64,000 nt of DNA from Bradyrhizobium sp. CCH5-F6 (GCF_001556045.1 NZ_LSIC01000203.1:15067-79066); one strand, 5' to 3'; shown: positions 34,773 to 44,101, numbered from the stretch's first letter. The notes: generated by a model not told the origin, from the sequence alone. Numbers and translations: made by a program.

Positions 34773-35810
34773 TCAGCGCGACGGCGTGGTGTCGGTCCTG
34801 GCATCGGGTTTGGGCTCGAGCAGGCGCGACAACGCGATCTCGTTCACGACGGGCGGGGTCTGCTTCAGGAGCTCCGCCACATAGGCGCGGCGGTTCGCCT
34901 CGACGCGCTCGGCGCGCATGCGCTGCACCAGGGCGTCTCTCACGTCAGGGAGCGGCCGCGTATGCGAGGCCTCGGTGTCGACCAGTTTGAGAACGTGCCA
35001 GCCGTCCTCGAGCCGGATCGGATCGCCAATCCCGGATCTGGGCAGGCCCGTGACCTGCGCGCGGATCTCGGTGCGCAGATCGGGCTCGGCGACCCAGCCG
35101 ATCTCCCCTTCCCGCCCCGCGGTCGCCGCATCCTCCGACAAGGCGCGCGCGATCGCGCCGAACTCCGCGCCGGGTTGCTTCACCTTGCGCATGATGTCGT
35201 CCAGCTTCCGCCGCGCGGCATCTTCCGCGGCCTTGTCGGCATCCTTCGCGAGATTGACCACGATCTGGGCCAGCCGGAAGCGGCGCGGGACCAGGAACGC
35301 GCTGGCGTTGGCCTCGTAGACGCCCTTGATCTCGGCCTCGCTGGGATATTGGTCGCCGACTGCGGTGACCGACTGCAGATAGGTCTCGACGATCAGAGTG
35401 TCACGGGCGCGGGCAAGCTGCGTCACCACACTCGGCTGCTGGTCCCATTTCTTGGCCATCGCTTCCTTCAGCACCAGGCGGTTGGCCAGGATCGCGCGCA
35501 CTGTCTGGCTCAGCAGCGCCGGATCGCGCGCCATCGCCGCCTGCTGGCGCGCGTCCAGCATCTGGATGGTGCCGCGGACCTCCTCGGCCGTGACGTCGCT
35601 GTCGCCGACCCGGGCGATAACCTCGCCGCCCTTCACCGCCGTGTTGTCCTGCGCCGCAGGCTGTGCCGGCGCAGCGGGAACCGGCGCAGGGGCTGGGCGC
35701 GAGGCGGCAGGCGGCGAATTGCGGGTTTGTGTCTGGGCCTGCGCCATCGCAATCGACGACACGGTGGTCAGGAGCGCGGCAGCGAGCAGCGCGGGCTTGG
35801 AGACGGTCAT
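34773..35810 (-). CDS. Periplasmic peptidyl-prolyl isomerase (PpiC/SurA-like parvulin)
   Basis: 345 residues. The signal peptide is MTVSKPALLAAALLTT..SSIAMAQA. A Pro/Ala-rich linker, a SurA-N-like helical region ('ARDPALLSQTVRAILANRLVLKEA' in part) and one rotamase domain (~170-275) follow, including 'FRLAQIVVNL', 'FGAIARALSED', 'GREGEIGWVAEPDL' and 'LEDGWHVLKLVD'. It should assist folding of outer-membrane or secreted proteins. It overlaps the coiled-coil gene upstream by 4 nt (ATGA) and is the last gene of the TpsB-ExbBD-TonB operon, so its likely client is the adhesin, TpsB or the porin. Confidence 0.93.
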   Translation of the reverse strand: MTVSKPALLAAALLTTVSSIAMAQAQTQTRNSPPAASRPAPAPVPAAPAQPAAQDNTAVKGGEVIARVGDSDVTAEEVRGTIQMLDARQQAAMARDPALLSQTVRAILANRLVLKEAMAKKWDQQPSVVTQLARARDTLIVETYLQSVTAVGDQYPSEAEIKGVYEANASAFLVPRRFRLAQIVVNLAKDADKAAEDAARRKLDDIMRKVKQPGAEFGAIARALSEDAATAGREGEIGWVAEPDLRTEIRAQVTGLPRSGIGDPIRLEDGWHVLKLVDTEASHTRPLPDVRDALVQRMRAERVEANRRAYVAELLKQTPPVVNEIALSRLLEPKPDARTDTTPSR

Positions 35811-36400
35811 GGCTTGGCCTTCTGCTCGATGATCTTGTCGCGGAAATCCTGCGCGGCGTTCTGGTGCTCGACGCGCTTCAGCCCGAATACGGGATCGTGG
35901 TCGAGCACCTTCTCCAGCGGATCCATCCGCTCATATTGCTTGACGACGTCGTCGGCGATCTTGACCAGCCTGACATTCTTGGCCTCGCAGGCCTTGGCGC
36001 TCGCTTTCCAGGTCGTCGCCTCGCCTTCGAACTTGGTGCGCTCGGCGTCCTTGGTGCGGGCGACGCTGGCCGCCTCGCCATAGGCGGCCTTCCACTTCTC
36101 CAAGGAATCGTCGCGCTCGGCGATGCGCTCGTTGAAGTCCTTCACCGCCTGGCGATAGGCCTGCTCGGCCTCCTTGACCTGGGCGCGATAGGCCTCGTTC
36201 TGCTTGCGCAGACGATCCCGCTCCTGCTCCGCCGCGGTCAGCTTGGCCTGGACCGCCGCGCGCTGGTCTTCGGCCGTACGCGCCTGCGCGGTGGCGCTGC
36301 GCAGCGCTTCGCGAAGGCGATCGGATTCCTGATCGGCGTGGGCAGCGGTCGAGATCACCAATGCCAGGGCCGCTGCCGACGATAGACGCAACACGCGCAT
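35807..36400 (-). CDS. Periplasmic coiled-coil protein
   Basis: 197 residues with a signal peptide (MRVLRLSSAAALALVISTAAHA). Residues ~25-120 are an almost continuous Glu/Lys/Arg/Ala heptad coiled coil ('EDQRAAVQAKLTAAEQERDR'). A globular tail has one Cys ('KACEAKNVRLVKIADDVVKQYE', in part) and 'DPLEKVLDHDPVFGLKRVE'. No named family is recognised. It lies 2 nt downstream of the porin and overlaps the foldase by 4 nt, so it is firmly part of the same operon. It may be a periplasmic scaffold or chaperone for secretion. Confidence 0.85.
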   Translation of the reverse strand: MRVLRLSSAAALALVISTAAHADQESDRLREALRSATAQARTAEDQRAAVQAKLTAAEQERDRLRKQNEAYRAQVKEAEQAYRQAVKDFNERIAERDDSLEKWKAAYGEAASVARTKDAERTKFEGEATTWKASAKACEAKNVRLVKIADDVVKQYERMDPLEKVLDHDPVFGLKRVEHQNAAQDFRDKIIEQKAKP

Positions 36401-36402
36401 GG

Positions 36403-38217
36403 TCAGAACCTCGCGTTGAGATCGAGTTGCACGATATCGACAGCGTAAGGCAGGCCGGCGATGTTGTTGGCGCTCATCCAGCGCACCGACGCCCAGATAT
36501 TCTCGCCGAGGCCGACATTGCCACCGATGAAGTAGCCCTTCAGATTGGTGCCGCCGAGACCAAAATCTGAATCGACGAACGCATCCACCATCGCGTCGGA
36601 CTCAAGGTACTTATATCCGACATGCGCATTCCAGTCCCAGAGATGCTTGATCTGCTTATTCCCGACCGTCAGGCGCGCGAGCCAGCCCTGGTTGCCGCCG
36701 TTATAAGAGCCGGGATCGCCGGTGGTCGTCGGTCCGAAGTTGTTCACTGCCGCAGCAGCCACAGCCGATCGATCGAAGGCAGTGTTCCACACGTATTCCG
36801 CATCAAGAATGATGTGAATTGGATTGAATTGCGCAAAGTCGAGTTGGGCGCTTGCGACGATCGGCCGGAAATCGCTGGCAAGACCGTAGTACTGGTAATT
36901 CAGCGTGCCGGTATCGTTGGAGGAAACAGGCAGGACGACGGGTATGTTGCGCAAACGCATGTAGGTGTTGCCCTTCTGGGCGAACGACGGGCGCAGCAAG
37001 TCCGTGTCACACACGTCGCTGGCCGCATAGACAAGACACTCGCTCGAGAGACGCCCCCGAATATTTGCGAAGTCATAGTAGGCAACGGCCATCGTGAGGG
37101 TGGTTTCAGGATCGAACCTGGCGGCGAATCCTCCTTGCGCGCCGAACAGCCATTTGTCGCGGCTCGGTAACTTGATCGGACCCGAAAGGTTGGACGTATT
37201 CAGGCCGGCGTTCAGATCCGTATTGAACACTGGAAAGGCGCCGCCCGCAAAAAACGGCGTGAGCCCTTCGGCGATTTCCTGCTTGGCCTGGACAGCCAGG
37301 CCGTCGAAGCCGAGGTCCTTGTACCAAACGAGATCGGTCGGCGACCAGAACGGGTTGTCGAATCGGCCCACTGATGCCACGAAGTCCTGCGTCGGTTGAT
37401 ATTTGACGAAAGCGCGGTCCAGCCACAGCGCATATTTCGAGAAATTGCCTCCGTTTCCGCCGAAGGTCTGGTTCATCGAGACCGGCGAGCTGCTCTCACC
37501 TGTCGCGATCCTCAGCCCTGCGGTAAAGCCTTCGAACAGATCGACGTCAGCTCCGAGCCGCGCCCGAAAGCGAAAGCGATTGCGGTCCTGGCTGGTGTTA
37601 TAGCTCGGGGGAAAATACGGATTGACCGCGTTGGTGTTGTCTTCGAGGAACGGGTTGCCGGTGTTGATGGCATTGAAGTTCTGAAGCGGGCCGTTCCCCG
37701 CAGGGAAGTAGTCGCCCTCGTAACGCGCGCGAATGTCGCCGTAAAACCTGATCCGCTGCGCCCATTCCGGATACGCACCCGGCGATGCCCACCCTTCCTT
37801 GTGCGCGCGGTCCATCACCTCGGCCCGGATCTCCTCGCGCAACTGCTTGCGGACGATCTCGGGAACGTAGGTGACGCGCTTGGTGCCGGGGGGCGAGACG
37901 GCATCGGCCGCACCGGTCGCCTTCTTTTCGGCGCTGTCGGCCTTGGCGGCGGCATCGCGCGTCGCCTGGCGGGCGACATAGGCCTCGTCGTCGGCCTGCT
38001 TGATCAGGGCCGCCGCCTGCTCCTCGCTGAGGGTGCCCTGCTTCACCAGCAGATTGATCAGGTTGACCGTGGCATTCGACGATGGCGCTGCCGCGCGCGA
38101 GACGGTCGGACGCTTGCCCTGGGGCATGCTGTCGTCCTGCGCTACAGCGGGGGCTGCGCATGCGACCAGCATCAGGGCCGTCGTCGCCAGCTCTCGCGTT
38201 TTCAGTTCACGCCACAT
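36403..38217 (-). CDS. Putative outer-membrane porin
   Basis: 604 residues. A signal peptide ends near 'AAPAVAQ-DD'. Residues ~50-115 contain a helical, Ala/Lys-rich periplasmic part ('INLLVKQGTLSEEQAAALIK', an SLH-like/porin N-domain pattern). The rest is a beta-barrel rich in alternating aromatic strands ('IRFYGDIRARYEGDYF', 'FRFRARLGADVDLFEGF') ending in the terminal Phe ('DIVQLDLNARF') that marks outer-membrane proteins. It resembles the 'putative porin' family. It lies in the operon 41 nt after tonB and could be a diffusion pore or a Ton-linked accessory of the adhesin system. Confidence 0.88.
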   Translation of the reverse strand: MWRELKTRELATTALMLVACAAPAVAQDDSMPQGKRPTVSRAAAPSSNATVNLINLLVKQGTLSEEQAAALIKQADDEAYVARQATRDAAAKADSAEKKATGAADAVSPPGTKRVTYVPEIVRKQLREEIRAEVMDRAHKEGWASPGAYPEWAQRIRFYGDIRARYEGDYFPAGNGPLQNFNAINTGNPFLEDNTNAVNPYFPPSYNTSQDRNRFRFRARLGADVDLFEGFTAGLRIATGESSSPVSMNQTFGGNGGNFSKYALWLDRAFVKYQPTQDFVASVGRFDNPFWSPTDLVWYKDLGFDGLAVQAKQEIAEGLTPFFAGGAFPVFNTDLNAGLNTSNLSGPIKLPSRDKWLFGAQGGFAARFDPETTLTMAVAYYDFANIRGRLSSECLVYAASDVCDTDLLRPSFAQKGNTYMRLRNIPVVLPVSSNDTGTLNYQYYGLASDFRPIVASAQLDFAQFNPIHIILDAEYVWNTAFDRSAVAAAAVNNFGPTTTGDPGSYNGGNQGWLARLTVGNKQIKHLWDWNAHVGYKYLESDAMVDAFVDSDFGLGGTNLKGYFIGGNVGLGENIWASVRWMSANNIAGLPYAVDIVQLDLNARF

Positions 38218-38258
38218 GACGTCACCTCTTCTCTCAACTCACTCACAGTCACACGACC

Positions 38259-38981
38259 TCATCCCGCCCGGCTGCGCGCCGTGATGCGGGTGATGATCGG
38301 CATCGGCATGTCCCTGGGCGGCGGCTCGCGCATGCGCATGCCGCCGATCACCTGATCGCGAATGGTCGCGTCCAGCGCGCCGTCGCCGGTCGAGGGCGAC
38401 AGCTGCACGCGGCTGACCTTGCCCGAGCTGTCGAGCCATACCCGGATCACCGCCTGCATCGAGGCGTAGCGGGTCTTCTCGTTGGCCTGGAGCGCGGCTT
38501 CCATTTGCGACTGCACGATGCTCGCATACCAGCCGAAGCGGCTGTTGCCGCCGCCTCCGCCGCCGCCTCGGCCCTTGCCCTGCGCAAGGCCCCCGCTGCC
38601 CGGCCCGTTGCCGAGACCGAGGTCCGGCGGGCCCGGCGTCGGATCCGGTCCGGCGTCGGGCGGCGCATCCTTGGGAATGTCGATCGGCTTCTCCTCGACG
38701 ACATCCTTGACGGGCGTCTGCTCCATCACCTTCTGCTCGGGCTGCTGTTCCGGCTGCTGCTCGGGCGGAGGCGGCGGTGGTGGCGGAGGCGGAGGCGGCG
38801 GTGGAAGCACCATCGTCACCTGAAGCTCGTTCACCTTGCGCGGCGGGTCCTTGTCGCCACTCATCACCATGACGACGACGCCGACGGTCAGCGCAATCAC
38901 GACCAGCGCCGAGCCGCCGAGCAGCAGATAGCGCCGCCATGCCGGACCGCCGTCCTCGTAGTTGTCGTCGTCCCACGCCAT
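38259..38981 (-). CDS. TonB-family energy transducer
   Basis: 240 residues with one N-terminal TM (~20-40, 'YLLLGGSALVVIALTVGVVV'). A run of 14 consecutive prolines at ~60-73 is followed by Gln/Pro-Glu repeats and a Gly-rich linker. The C-terminal ~85 residues form a TonB/TolA-C-like domain ('ASIVQSQMEAALQAN', 'AVIRVWLDSSGKVSRVQL', 'STGDGALDATIRDQVI'). It couples the inner-membrane proton channel to an outer-membrane protein. It sits directly after ExbD (9 nt), which makes a complete ExbB-ExbD-TonB set inside the TPS operon. No TonB-dependent receptor plug domain is encoded in the window. Confidence 0.92.
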   Translation of the reverse strand: MAWDDDNYEDGGPAWRRYLLLGGSALVVIALTVGVVVMVMSGDKDPPRKVNELQVTMVLPPPPPPPPPPPPPPEQQPEQQPEQKVMEQTPVKDVVEEKPIDIPKDAPPDAGPDPTPGPPDLGLGNGPGSGGLAQGKGRGGGGGGGNSRFGWYASIVQSQMEAALQANEKTRYASMQAVIRVWLDSSGKVSRVQLSPSTGDGALDATIRDQVIGGMRMREPPPRDMPMPIITRITARSRAG

Positions 38982-38990
38982 CGTCCCGTC

Positions 38991-39395
38991 TCATCGCGCC
39001 GACGGCTTGGTCGCCATGCCGACCTGGCTGAAGTTGAGGCGGCCGAGCAGGTCGAGCACGTCGACGACGTTCTGATAAGGCGTCTGGCTGTCGCCGCGCA
39101 CAACGATGGGAAACTCCGGCGTCAGCGCACGCTGCTGCACCAGGCGCTGCTCGAGCTCGGGCAGAGTCACGGGAATCGTGTCGAGGAACAGCTTGCCGTC
39201 GCTGGCGACCGTGATCGCCTTGGTGGTCTGCTGCGCCAGGCTCGGCGCCGCGCTCGCCTTTGGTAGGTTTACTTTCATGCCCTGCACGGTCGCCGTGGTC
39301 ATGATGATGAAGATCACCAGCAGCACGTAAGCGAGATCGAGCATCGGGGTGATGTTGATGTCGTCGTACGGCTTGCTTTCGGACTGAACTTGCAT
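38991..39395 (-). CDS. ExbD/TolR-type biopolymer transport protein
   Basis: 134 residues with the ExbD layout. A short cytoplasmic N-terminus is followed by 'DDINITPMLDLAYVLLVIFI' (about residues 10-30), containing the essential TM Asp. Then comes a periplasmic domain with 'KVNLPKASAAP', 'DGKLFLDTIPVTLPELEQRL' and 'VRGDSQTPYQNVVDVLDLLG'. It forms the proton channel stator with ExbB. It starts 4 nt after the ExbB stop. The periplasmic domain has the typical peptidoglycan/TonB-interaction fold pattern. Confidence 0.94.
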   Translation of the reverse strand: MQVQSESKPYDDINITPMLDLAYVLLVIFIIMTTATVQGMKVNLPKASAAPSLAQQTTKAITVASDGKLFLDTIPVTLPELEQRLVQQRALTPEFPIVVRGDSQTPYQNVVDVLDLLGRLNFSQVGMATKPSAR

Positions 39396-39399
39396 CGAT

Positions 39400-41331
39400 C
39401 TACTCCGCCGCCTGCTTCACCGGCTCGTCCGGAAGGTCGTAGGATTCCGCGATCCGGGTGATGAACTCGTCGACGAAGACCTGCATTTCGCTCGAGGCGT
39501 CCTTGATGCGGATCGTCAGATAGTTGTAGGCAAACAGCGAGGGGATCGCGACGCCGAGGCCTGCGACCGTCGCGACCAGCGCCGCCGCGATGCCGGGCGC
39601 GATGGCGTTGACGTTGACATCGCCGCTGGCCGCAATCGCCGCGAAGGTGATCATGACGCCGACGACGGTGCCGAGCAGGCCGAGGAACGGGCCGCCGGAG
39701 ATCGCGATGGTCAGCATCACCATCAACCGATTGAGGCGTTGGCTCTCCCGCACGAAGCCGCTGTCGAGCACGGCGCGGATCGACTGGATCGCCTGCGGCG
39801 ACAGCCGGCGGTAGCCACCGCCGGAAAAGCGCCGCCGGATTTCCTGCGCGCCGGCCGCGAACAGGCGGTAGAGCGGCGCGGCATGCACCGTCTTGCGCTG
39901 CTTCTTGCCGAGCTCGCCGCCGAAGCTCGGATCTGCCTCCTGGCTGTCGAGCTGGAGCAGCCCGCCGATGTCGGTCGACGTCTCGCGGAAATGCTTGAGG
40001 AAGATGGCGTTGCCGGCCGAGACGCGGTTCAGATAGGAGACGCGGTCGACCATGACGTACCAGCTGACGAACGCCATGATCGCGAGCAGGCCGATGACGA
40101 TCCAGCCGTCGAGCGTCACCGAGCGCAGGAGCACGCCGAAATAGCCGCCGCTGAACCAGCCCGCATTCTCCTCGTCGACGCTGAACGCGATCAGCTTGGC
40201 CTGGTCGGGCCCCTGCCCGATCGCGCCGAGCTTGATGAAGCCGGCCGGACGCGCAACCTTGGCGATCTGGAATTCGTCGATATCGCCGGCAAATCCTGCG
40301 GCAGAGCCTGATGGCACGGCCACCGGCGGAGCTGCATCGGCGGCAGGTGCGGCCGCATCCGCAGGGGGGGCGGCTGCGGATGCGGCACGACCGAGCTGCG
40401 CCGTGCCCGTCATGGTGGGCAGGCCGGCGGCAAGCGTCGCGGCCTGATTGCCGTCGACGTAAAGCGTGATCTGGGCTCCCTTCGCGGTGAAGGCAATCTG
40501 GTGCCAGGTGCCGGCAGCAATCGCCGCGCCGCCGGCGACGCGCTGGGTGTTGCCACCATTCGTGACCTCCACGAAGGCGACGCCGTTGTCCAACCCGACC
40601 GTGAGCCCGTTCGCGCCTTCGCTGCGCGAAAACAGAATGGCGCCCGCTTGCGGTGCAGTCATCTTCACCCAGAGCGACCAGGTGAGCTCGCCGTTCTCGG
40701 CGACCACGAGCGAGGGTGAGCCCGGAAGCATGAGCGCGGTCTGATCATCGAGGCGCGCACCCTGGCCGATGATGGCGCCATCCGCGCCCGGTACCGCATT
40801 CTGCGCGGTGTTTGCCCAGGCCGTGACGTCCTGCGCCGGCGTCGAACGATCGTTGAAATGATAGACTAGCAGCGTATCGGGATCGTAGGTGCCCTTGGCA
40901 TCGACCGCAGCGGGCGCCTTCTGGTTTCCATAGTAGAGCCAGATGTCGTTCTTTGCGCCCGGTTTCAGATCGGGGACGCCGACCCAGACCAGCGCCTCGC
41001 CGAGCAGCGAGTCGTATTTCTCGACATGGTGCTTGAGCGGCGTCTTGTCGTCGGCGGCGACGAAACGAAGATCGCCGCCATCCTCCTTTGCCGTGCCGAA
41101 GCGGAAATTGCCGACATGAAGACGGACCAGCACCGGAGTCGGACCGATCGCATCGCTGATGCCGGCCCCCGACGGGCCGGTGTCGATGGTGATCTTCTTG
41201 CGCAGCGTCCACTGATCGTTCCACCACGCCGAGGCCGGACTCGGCCACAGCACCGCAAGGAACAAGAAAGCAAGCATCGCCGGCGCGCTCAGGCGAAATA
41301 CGGAATGTGATCCAGAGTGAAGGAGCGACAT
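39400..41331 (-). CDS. ExbB/TolQ proton-channel protein with secreted DUF2341 + LamG-like N-terminal half
   Basis: 643 residues. A signal peptide (~1-35, ending ASAWW) is followed by a DUF2341-like region ('WNDQWTLRKKITIDT', 'LRFVAADDKTPLKHHVEKYD', 'NDIWLYYGN'). A concanavalin/LamG-like domain (~165-315: 'LLVYHFNDRS', 'LTWSLWVKMT', 'WHQIAFTAKGAQITLYVDGN') and an Ala/Pro linker follow. The C-terminal ~240 residues are ExbB/TolQ with TM 'WIVIGLLAIMAFVSWYVMVD' and the conserved 'GLLGTVVGVMITF' and 'GIAAALVATVAGLGVAIPS'. The periplasmic half may sense glycan or exported polymer. It starts directly at the TpsB stop (TAG-ATG). Confidence 0.93.
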   Translation of the reverse strand: MSLLHSGSHSVFRLSAPAMLAFLFLAVLWPSPASAWWNDQWTLRKKITIDTGPSGAGISDAIGPTPVLVRLHVGNFRFGTAKEDGGDLRFVAADDKTPLKHHVEKYDSLLGEALVWVGVPDLKPGAKNDIWLYYGNQKAPAAVDAKGTYDPDTLLVYHFNDRSTPAQDVTAWANTAQNAVPGADGAIIGQGARLDDQTALMLPGSPSLVVAENGELTWSLWVKMTAPQAGAILFSRSEGANGLTVGLDNGVAFVEVTNGGNTQRVAGGAAIAAGTWHQIAFTAKGAQITLYVDGNQAATLAAGLPTMTGTAQLGRAASAAAPPADAAAPAADAAPPVAVPSGSAAGFAGDIDEFQIAKVARPAGFIKLGAIGQGPDQAKLIAFSVDEENAGWFSGGYFGVLLRSVTLDGWIVIGLLAIMAFVSWYVMVDRVSYLNRVSAGNAIFLKHFRETSTDIGGLLQLDSQEADPSFGGELGKKQRKTVHAAPLYRLFAAGAQEIRRRFSGGGYRRLSPQAIQSIRAVLDSGFVRESQRLNRLMVMLTIAISGGPFLGLLGTVVGVMITFAAIAASGDVNVNAIAPGIAAALVATVAGLGVAIPSLFAYNYLTIRIKDASSEMQVFVDEFITRIAESYDLPDEPVKQAAE

Positions 41332-43128
41332 CTAGAATTCTCCCCAGAGCCTAAAGCCGAACCGTGGATGATTGGCGACCGTGACCTGCTGGTTGGTCAG
41401 CGGCACGCCGACGAATATGATGCTGTTGAAGTAGCGGAGGGTCTTCATCCGCATCCCGACGCCGTAGCTCGCAAGATCGAAATGCGATTGCTGATCGACC
41501 AGAGGTTCGTGGATCCGCGCGTGTCCGGCGTCGGCGAATGCGAAGAACCGCCAGTCATCGAACGCGTTGTACTTGATTGGATCGCCGAGAGGATTCGGCA
41601 GGTTCTGCGCCATGTAAGGCGCAAGGTTCGGGCTGCGGAATTCAAGTGTCCCCGCCGCGCCATAGTCGCCGAGCACCTCGGATTCCAGATATCCGCGCAC
41701 CGTGTCCTGTCCGCCAAGGCTCATCTGTTCGCTGGACACCAGCGGCTGATCGGCGGCCTGGCCCTGCAGCTTGGCGTAAAGCTGGAAGCCTTCGGCCAGC
41801 TCCTGGGTGTGCGAGATGTCGGCATGCAGGTGCGCGAAGCTGGCCGTCGCCTTGTAGCGCTTGGCGTCGAACTCTTCCAGACTGCTGCCGATGCCTCGCA
41901 AGCCCGTGGTAATGACGGCGTTGAGCTGCGTCAGCCGTCCCTCGGCCTGCCAGCTCGCGCCATAGCTCGCCACGAGCGGCGCGTAGGTCACCGGAGAATC
42001 GAAGGCATCGGCGCCGAGGCGCAGCGTCTGCTTGAAGTCCTTGTAGTCGATGCCGAGCGACAAGGTGTGAAAGAGCTCGCCCTTGCCGGGCAAGGTCAGC
42101 ACGGCGCGGCCGCCGATCACCTGACCCGGACCGACGACGTTCGCTCCGCCGACGGTTGCAACCGAGCTGTCCGACTTCAGGCCGTAGACGAGCACGCTGA
42201 GCCAATCGATTTCGGTCCGGGCCAGATACGAGCCGGAGACCACCATCGCGTCCTTCGGATTGAGCGGCGCCCACTGGAAGCTCCACGTCATCGAATGGCC
42301 GAGCTGCCATAGATTGTCGTAACGGAGCGACAGGTTGGATCGCAACGCCGTGGTACTTGGACTCTGCCGGTTGTTCAGCTCGGCACTGCCGTGAAGCGGA
42401 AACGCATCCTCGACGTTGAGATCGACGTCGATCGTCCCGGGCGTGACGCCCGCCCGCAGCGCCGGCGTCACGCGGCGGTCCGGCCATCGGTTGAGCGCAA
42501 CGATGTCCTTCGTCACCGCCTGGAAGTTCGGCAGGTTTCCTTCCTTGAGCGAAGGCGCGCTGCTCTTGATGTTCGCGAGATCGAAATAGCGTGATCCCTT
42601 GACACGCAACCGTCCGACGCGATTTTCGGCGACCTTGAGCACGACGAAGCCACGCTGCGCATCCTGCTGCGGAACCGAGACACTGACGGTCTGGAGGCCC
42701 TTGTCATGATAGGCCTTCTCGACTGCGGCGCGGGCCTTCTCCACGTCCTGTGCGGTCTTGCCGGGACCTAGAAACGGGTAGACTGCTGCCTCGATCTCGA
42801 TCTGCGGCAAGCTATCCGCCCCTTCAACGCGATATTCGTCGATATCGAAGCGCGCTTCCGGCGCCGCGGGTTTGGGGGGAGCCGTATCCTTCGCGGCTTC
42901 ACCCTTCTCCGACGCACCTTTGACCGGCTTTGTGCTTGCAGGCGCAGCGGCAGCGGGCTTTGCGCCCGGCTCGGCGGCATTCGTCTCGGATTTCGCTGCG
43001 GCCGCTTTCGTCGTGCAGATCGCGCAGATGATCAAACCACAAAGAATTTGGCGCGACGCACCGGCGGCGCCGGCCCTGATACCGCGCGGCAGCCACGGTG
43101 CACGAAGACGTGCACCGTTATGATACAT
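41332..43128 (-). CDS. TpsB outer-membrane transporter (ShlB/FhaC/HecB family)
   Basis: 598 residues from ATG 43128; the frame opens at GTG 43182. A signal peptide (to ~AAAA) and a long Ala/Lys/Pro-rich stretch precede POTRA1 ('YRVEGADSLPQIEIEAAVYP') and POTRA2 ('VGRLRVKGSRYFDLANIKS'). A 16-strand barrel follows. The lid-loop motif VRGY is present in 'GGQDTVRGYLESEV', and the protein ends in Phe ('FGFRLWGEF'). It translocates a TPS-domain protein, surely the giant TpsA at 47765. It is the first gene of the operon TpsB-ExbB-ExbD-TonB-porin-coiled coil-PpiC. This gene order is unusual because TpsB transport is thought to need no Ton energy. Confidence 0.94.
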   Translation of the reverse strand: MYHNGARLRAPWLPRGIRAGAAGASRQILCGLIICAICTTKAAAAKSETNAAEPGAKPAAAAPASTKPVKGASEKGEAAKDTAPPKPAAPEARFDIDEYRVEGADSLPQIEIEAAVYPFLGPGKTAQDVEKARAAVEKAYHDKGLQTVSVSVPQQDAQRGFVVLKVAENRVGRLRVKGSRYFDLANIKSSAPSLKEGNLPNFQAVTKDIVALNRWPDRRVTPALRAGVTPGTIDVDLNVEDAFPLHGSAELNNRQSPSTTALRSNLSLRYDNLWQLGHSMTWSFQWAPLNPKDAMVVSGSYLARTEIDWLSVLVYGLKSDSSVATVGGANVVGPGQVIGGRAVLTLPGKGELFHTLSLGIDYKDFKQTLRLGADAFDSPVTYAPLVASYGASWQAEGRLTQLNAVITTGLRGIGSSLEEFDAKRYKATASFAHLHADISHTQELAEGFQLYAKLQGQAADQPLVSSEQMSLGGQDTVRGYLESEVLGDYGAAGTLEFRSPNLAPYMAQNLPNPLGDPIKYNAFDDWRFFAFADAGHARIHEPLVDQQSHFDLASYGVGMRMKTLRYFNSIIFVGVPLTNQQVTVANHPRFGFRLWGEF

Positions 43129-43414
43129 ACCACGCAGATTCACCTTCGCCTCGATATCATTCTCGCACTGCGTCCCGTTCACGCACGGTTCGCCAGCATT
43201 TATTCGGACAGCCCGCGCCGACCGAAGCGCACGGTCTGGAAGGCCTTACCCGCTAGACGTTGCGTCCAGCGCCGCAACGAAAATTTTCTCGCAGCCCGCT
43301 CATCGCCGCCGTGATGATTTCTTGCAACATAACTCAACTAACAAAATGGGATTGGTATTAACTAACAGTTCGTCACATTGTCGTTGCGCGGTCTAACTAC
43401 CGTCCCGCCGTCAA

Positions 43415-44101
43415 ATGAGTACTGTGAAGTGGGGGCGTAGCATGACCATCGACAGCATCAGCAGCTTGCGGACTCTTCTGCTGGCGGAGTACGTGGACTT
43501 TGATCGACGGTTGACGCGGCGTCTCGGCTCGCCGGACCTCGCTTCAGAAGCTCTCAACGAAACCTATCTTCGCCTGGAAGGAATGCGCGAGCTCGGCCAA
43601 GTGCGCAGCCCGAAGGCGTATCTGTTCCGCATCGCGCTCAACATCGCCGCCGACCGCCGTCGCGCCGAGAAGCGCCGTCTTACCTCCGGCGAGGTCGATG
43701 CCCTGCTCGACATTCCCGACGACCGGCCAGATGCCGCGCGCGTGATCGAGGATCGATCCGAGGTCAATCTCCTCAAGCACGCGATCGCCGAGCTGCCGGA
43801 GCGCCGCAGACGCGTGCTGATGCTCTCGCGCATCGATGGCATGCCCAACCGCGAGATCGCCGCCCTGCTCGGCGTCACCGTCCGCACGGTCGAAACCGAC
43901 CTCAAACAGGCGGTCGAACACTGCGCCGACCGGCTCAAGCGTCCGACGCGTGTCAAATTCGGTTTTCAACGTCCAGCTTCGTCTTACGTACAGAGATATG
44001 TCGATCGCGAGCATCCGCTCACGGCCGGCGGGTGCGGGAAAGCGCTGGATCGTGACGAAGCGAAGCCATCAGGTCGATCACTTAGATCCCTTAACTCGTG
44101 A
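43415..44101 (+). CDS. ECF sigma factor (FecI-like)
   Basis: 228 residues. Region 2 (~20-85: 'EYVDFDRRLTRRLGSPDLASEALNETYLR', in parts, and 'PKAYLFRIALNIAADRRRAE') and region 4 (~115-165: 'AELPERRRRVLMLSRIDGMPNREIAALLGVT', in parts, with 'VRTVETDL') are clear. The last ~50 residues are an unusual extension overlapping the anti-sigma-like gene. It should direct RNA polymerase to a small surface-signal regulon, likely including the divergent tpsB operon. The FecI type is normally controlled by FecR and a TonB-dependent receptor. Confidence 0.92.
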   Translation: MSTVKWGRSMTIDSISSLRTLLLAEYVDFDRRLTRRLGSPDLASEALNETYLRLEGMRELGQVRSPKAYLFRIALNIAADRRRAEKRRLTSGEVDALLDIPDDRPDAARVIEDRSEVNLLKHAIAELPERRRRVLMLSRIDGMPNREIAALLGVTVRTVETDLKQAVEHCADRLKRPTRVKFGFQRPASSYVQRYVDREHPLTAGGCGKALDRDEAKPSGRSLRSLNS

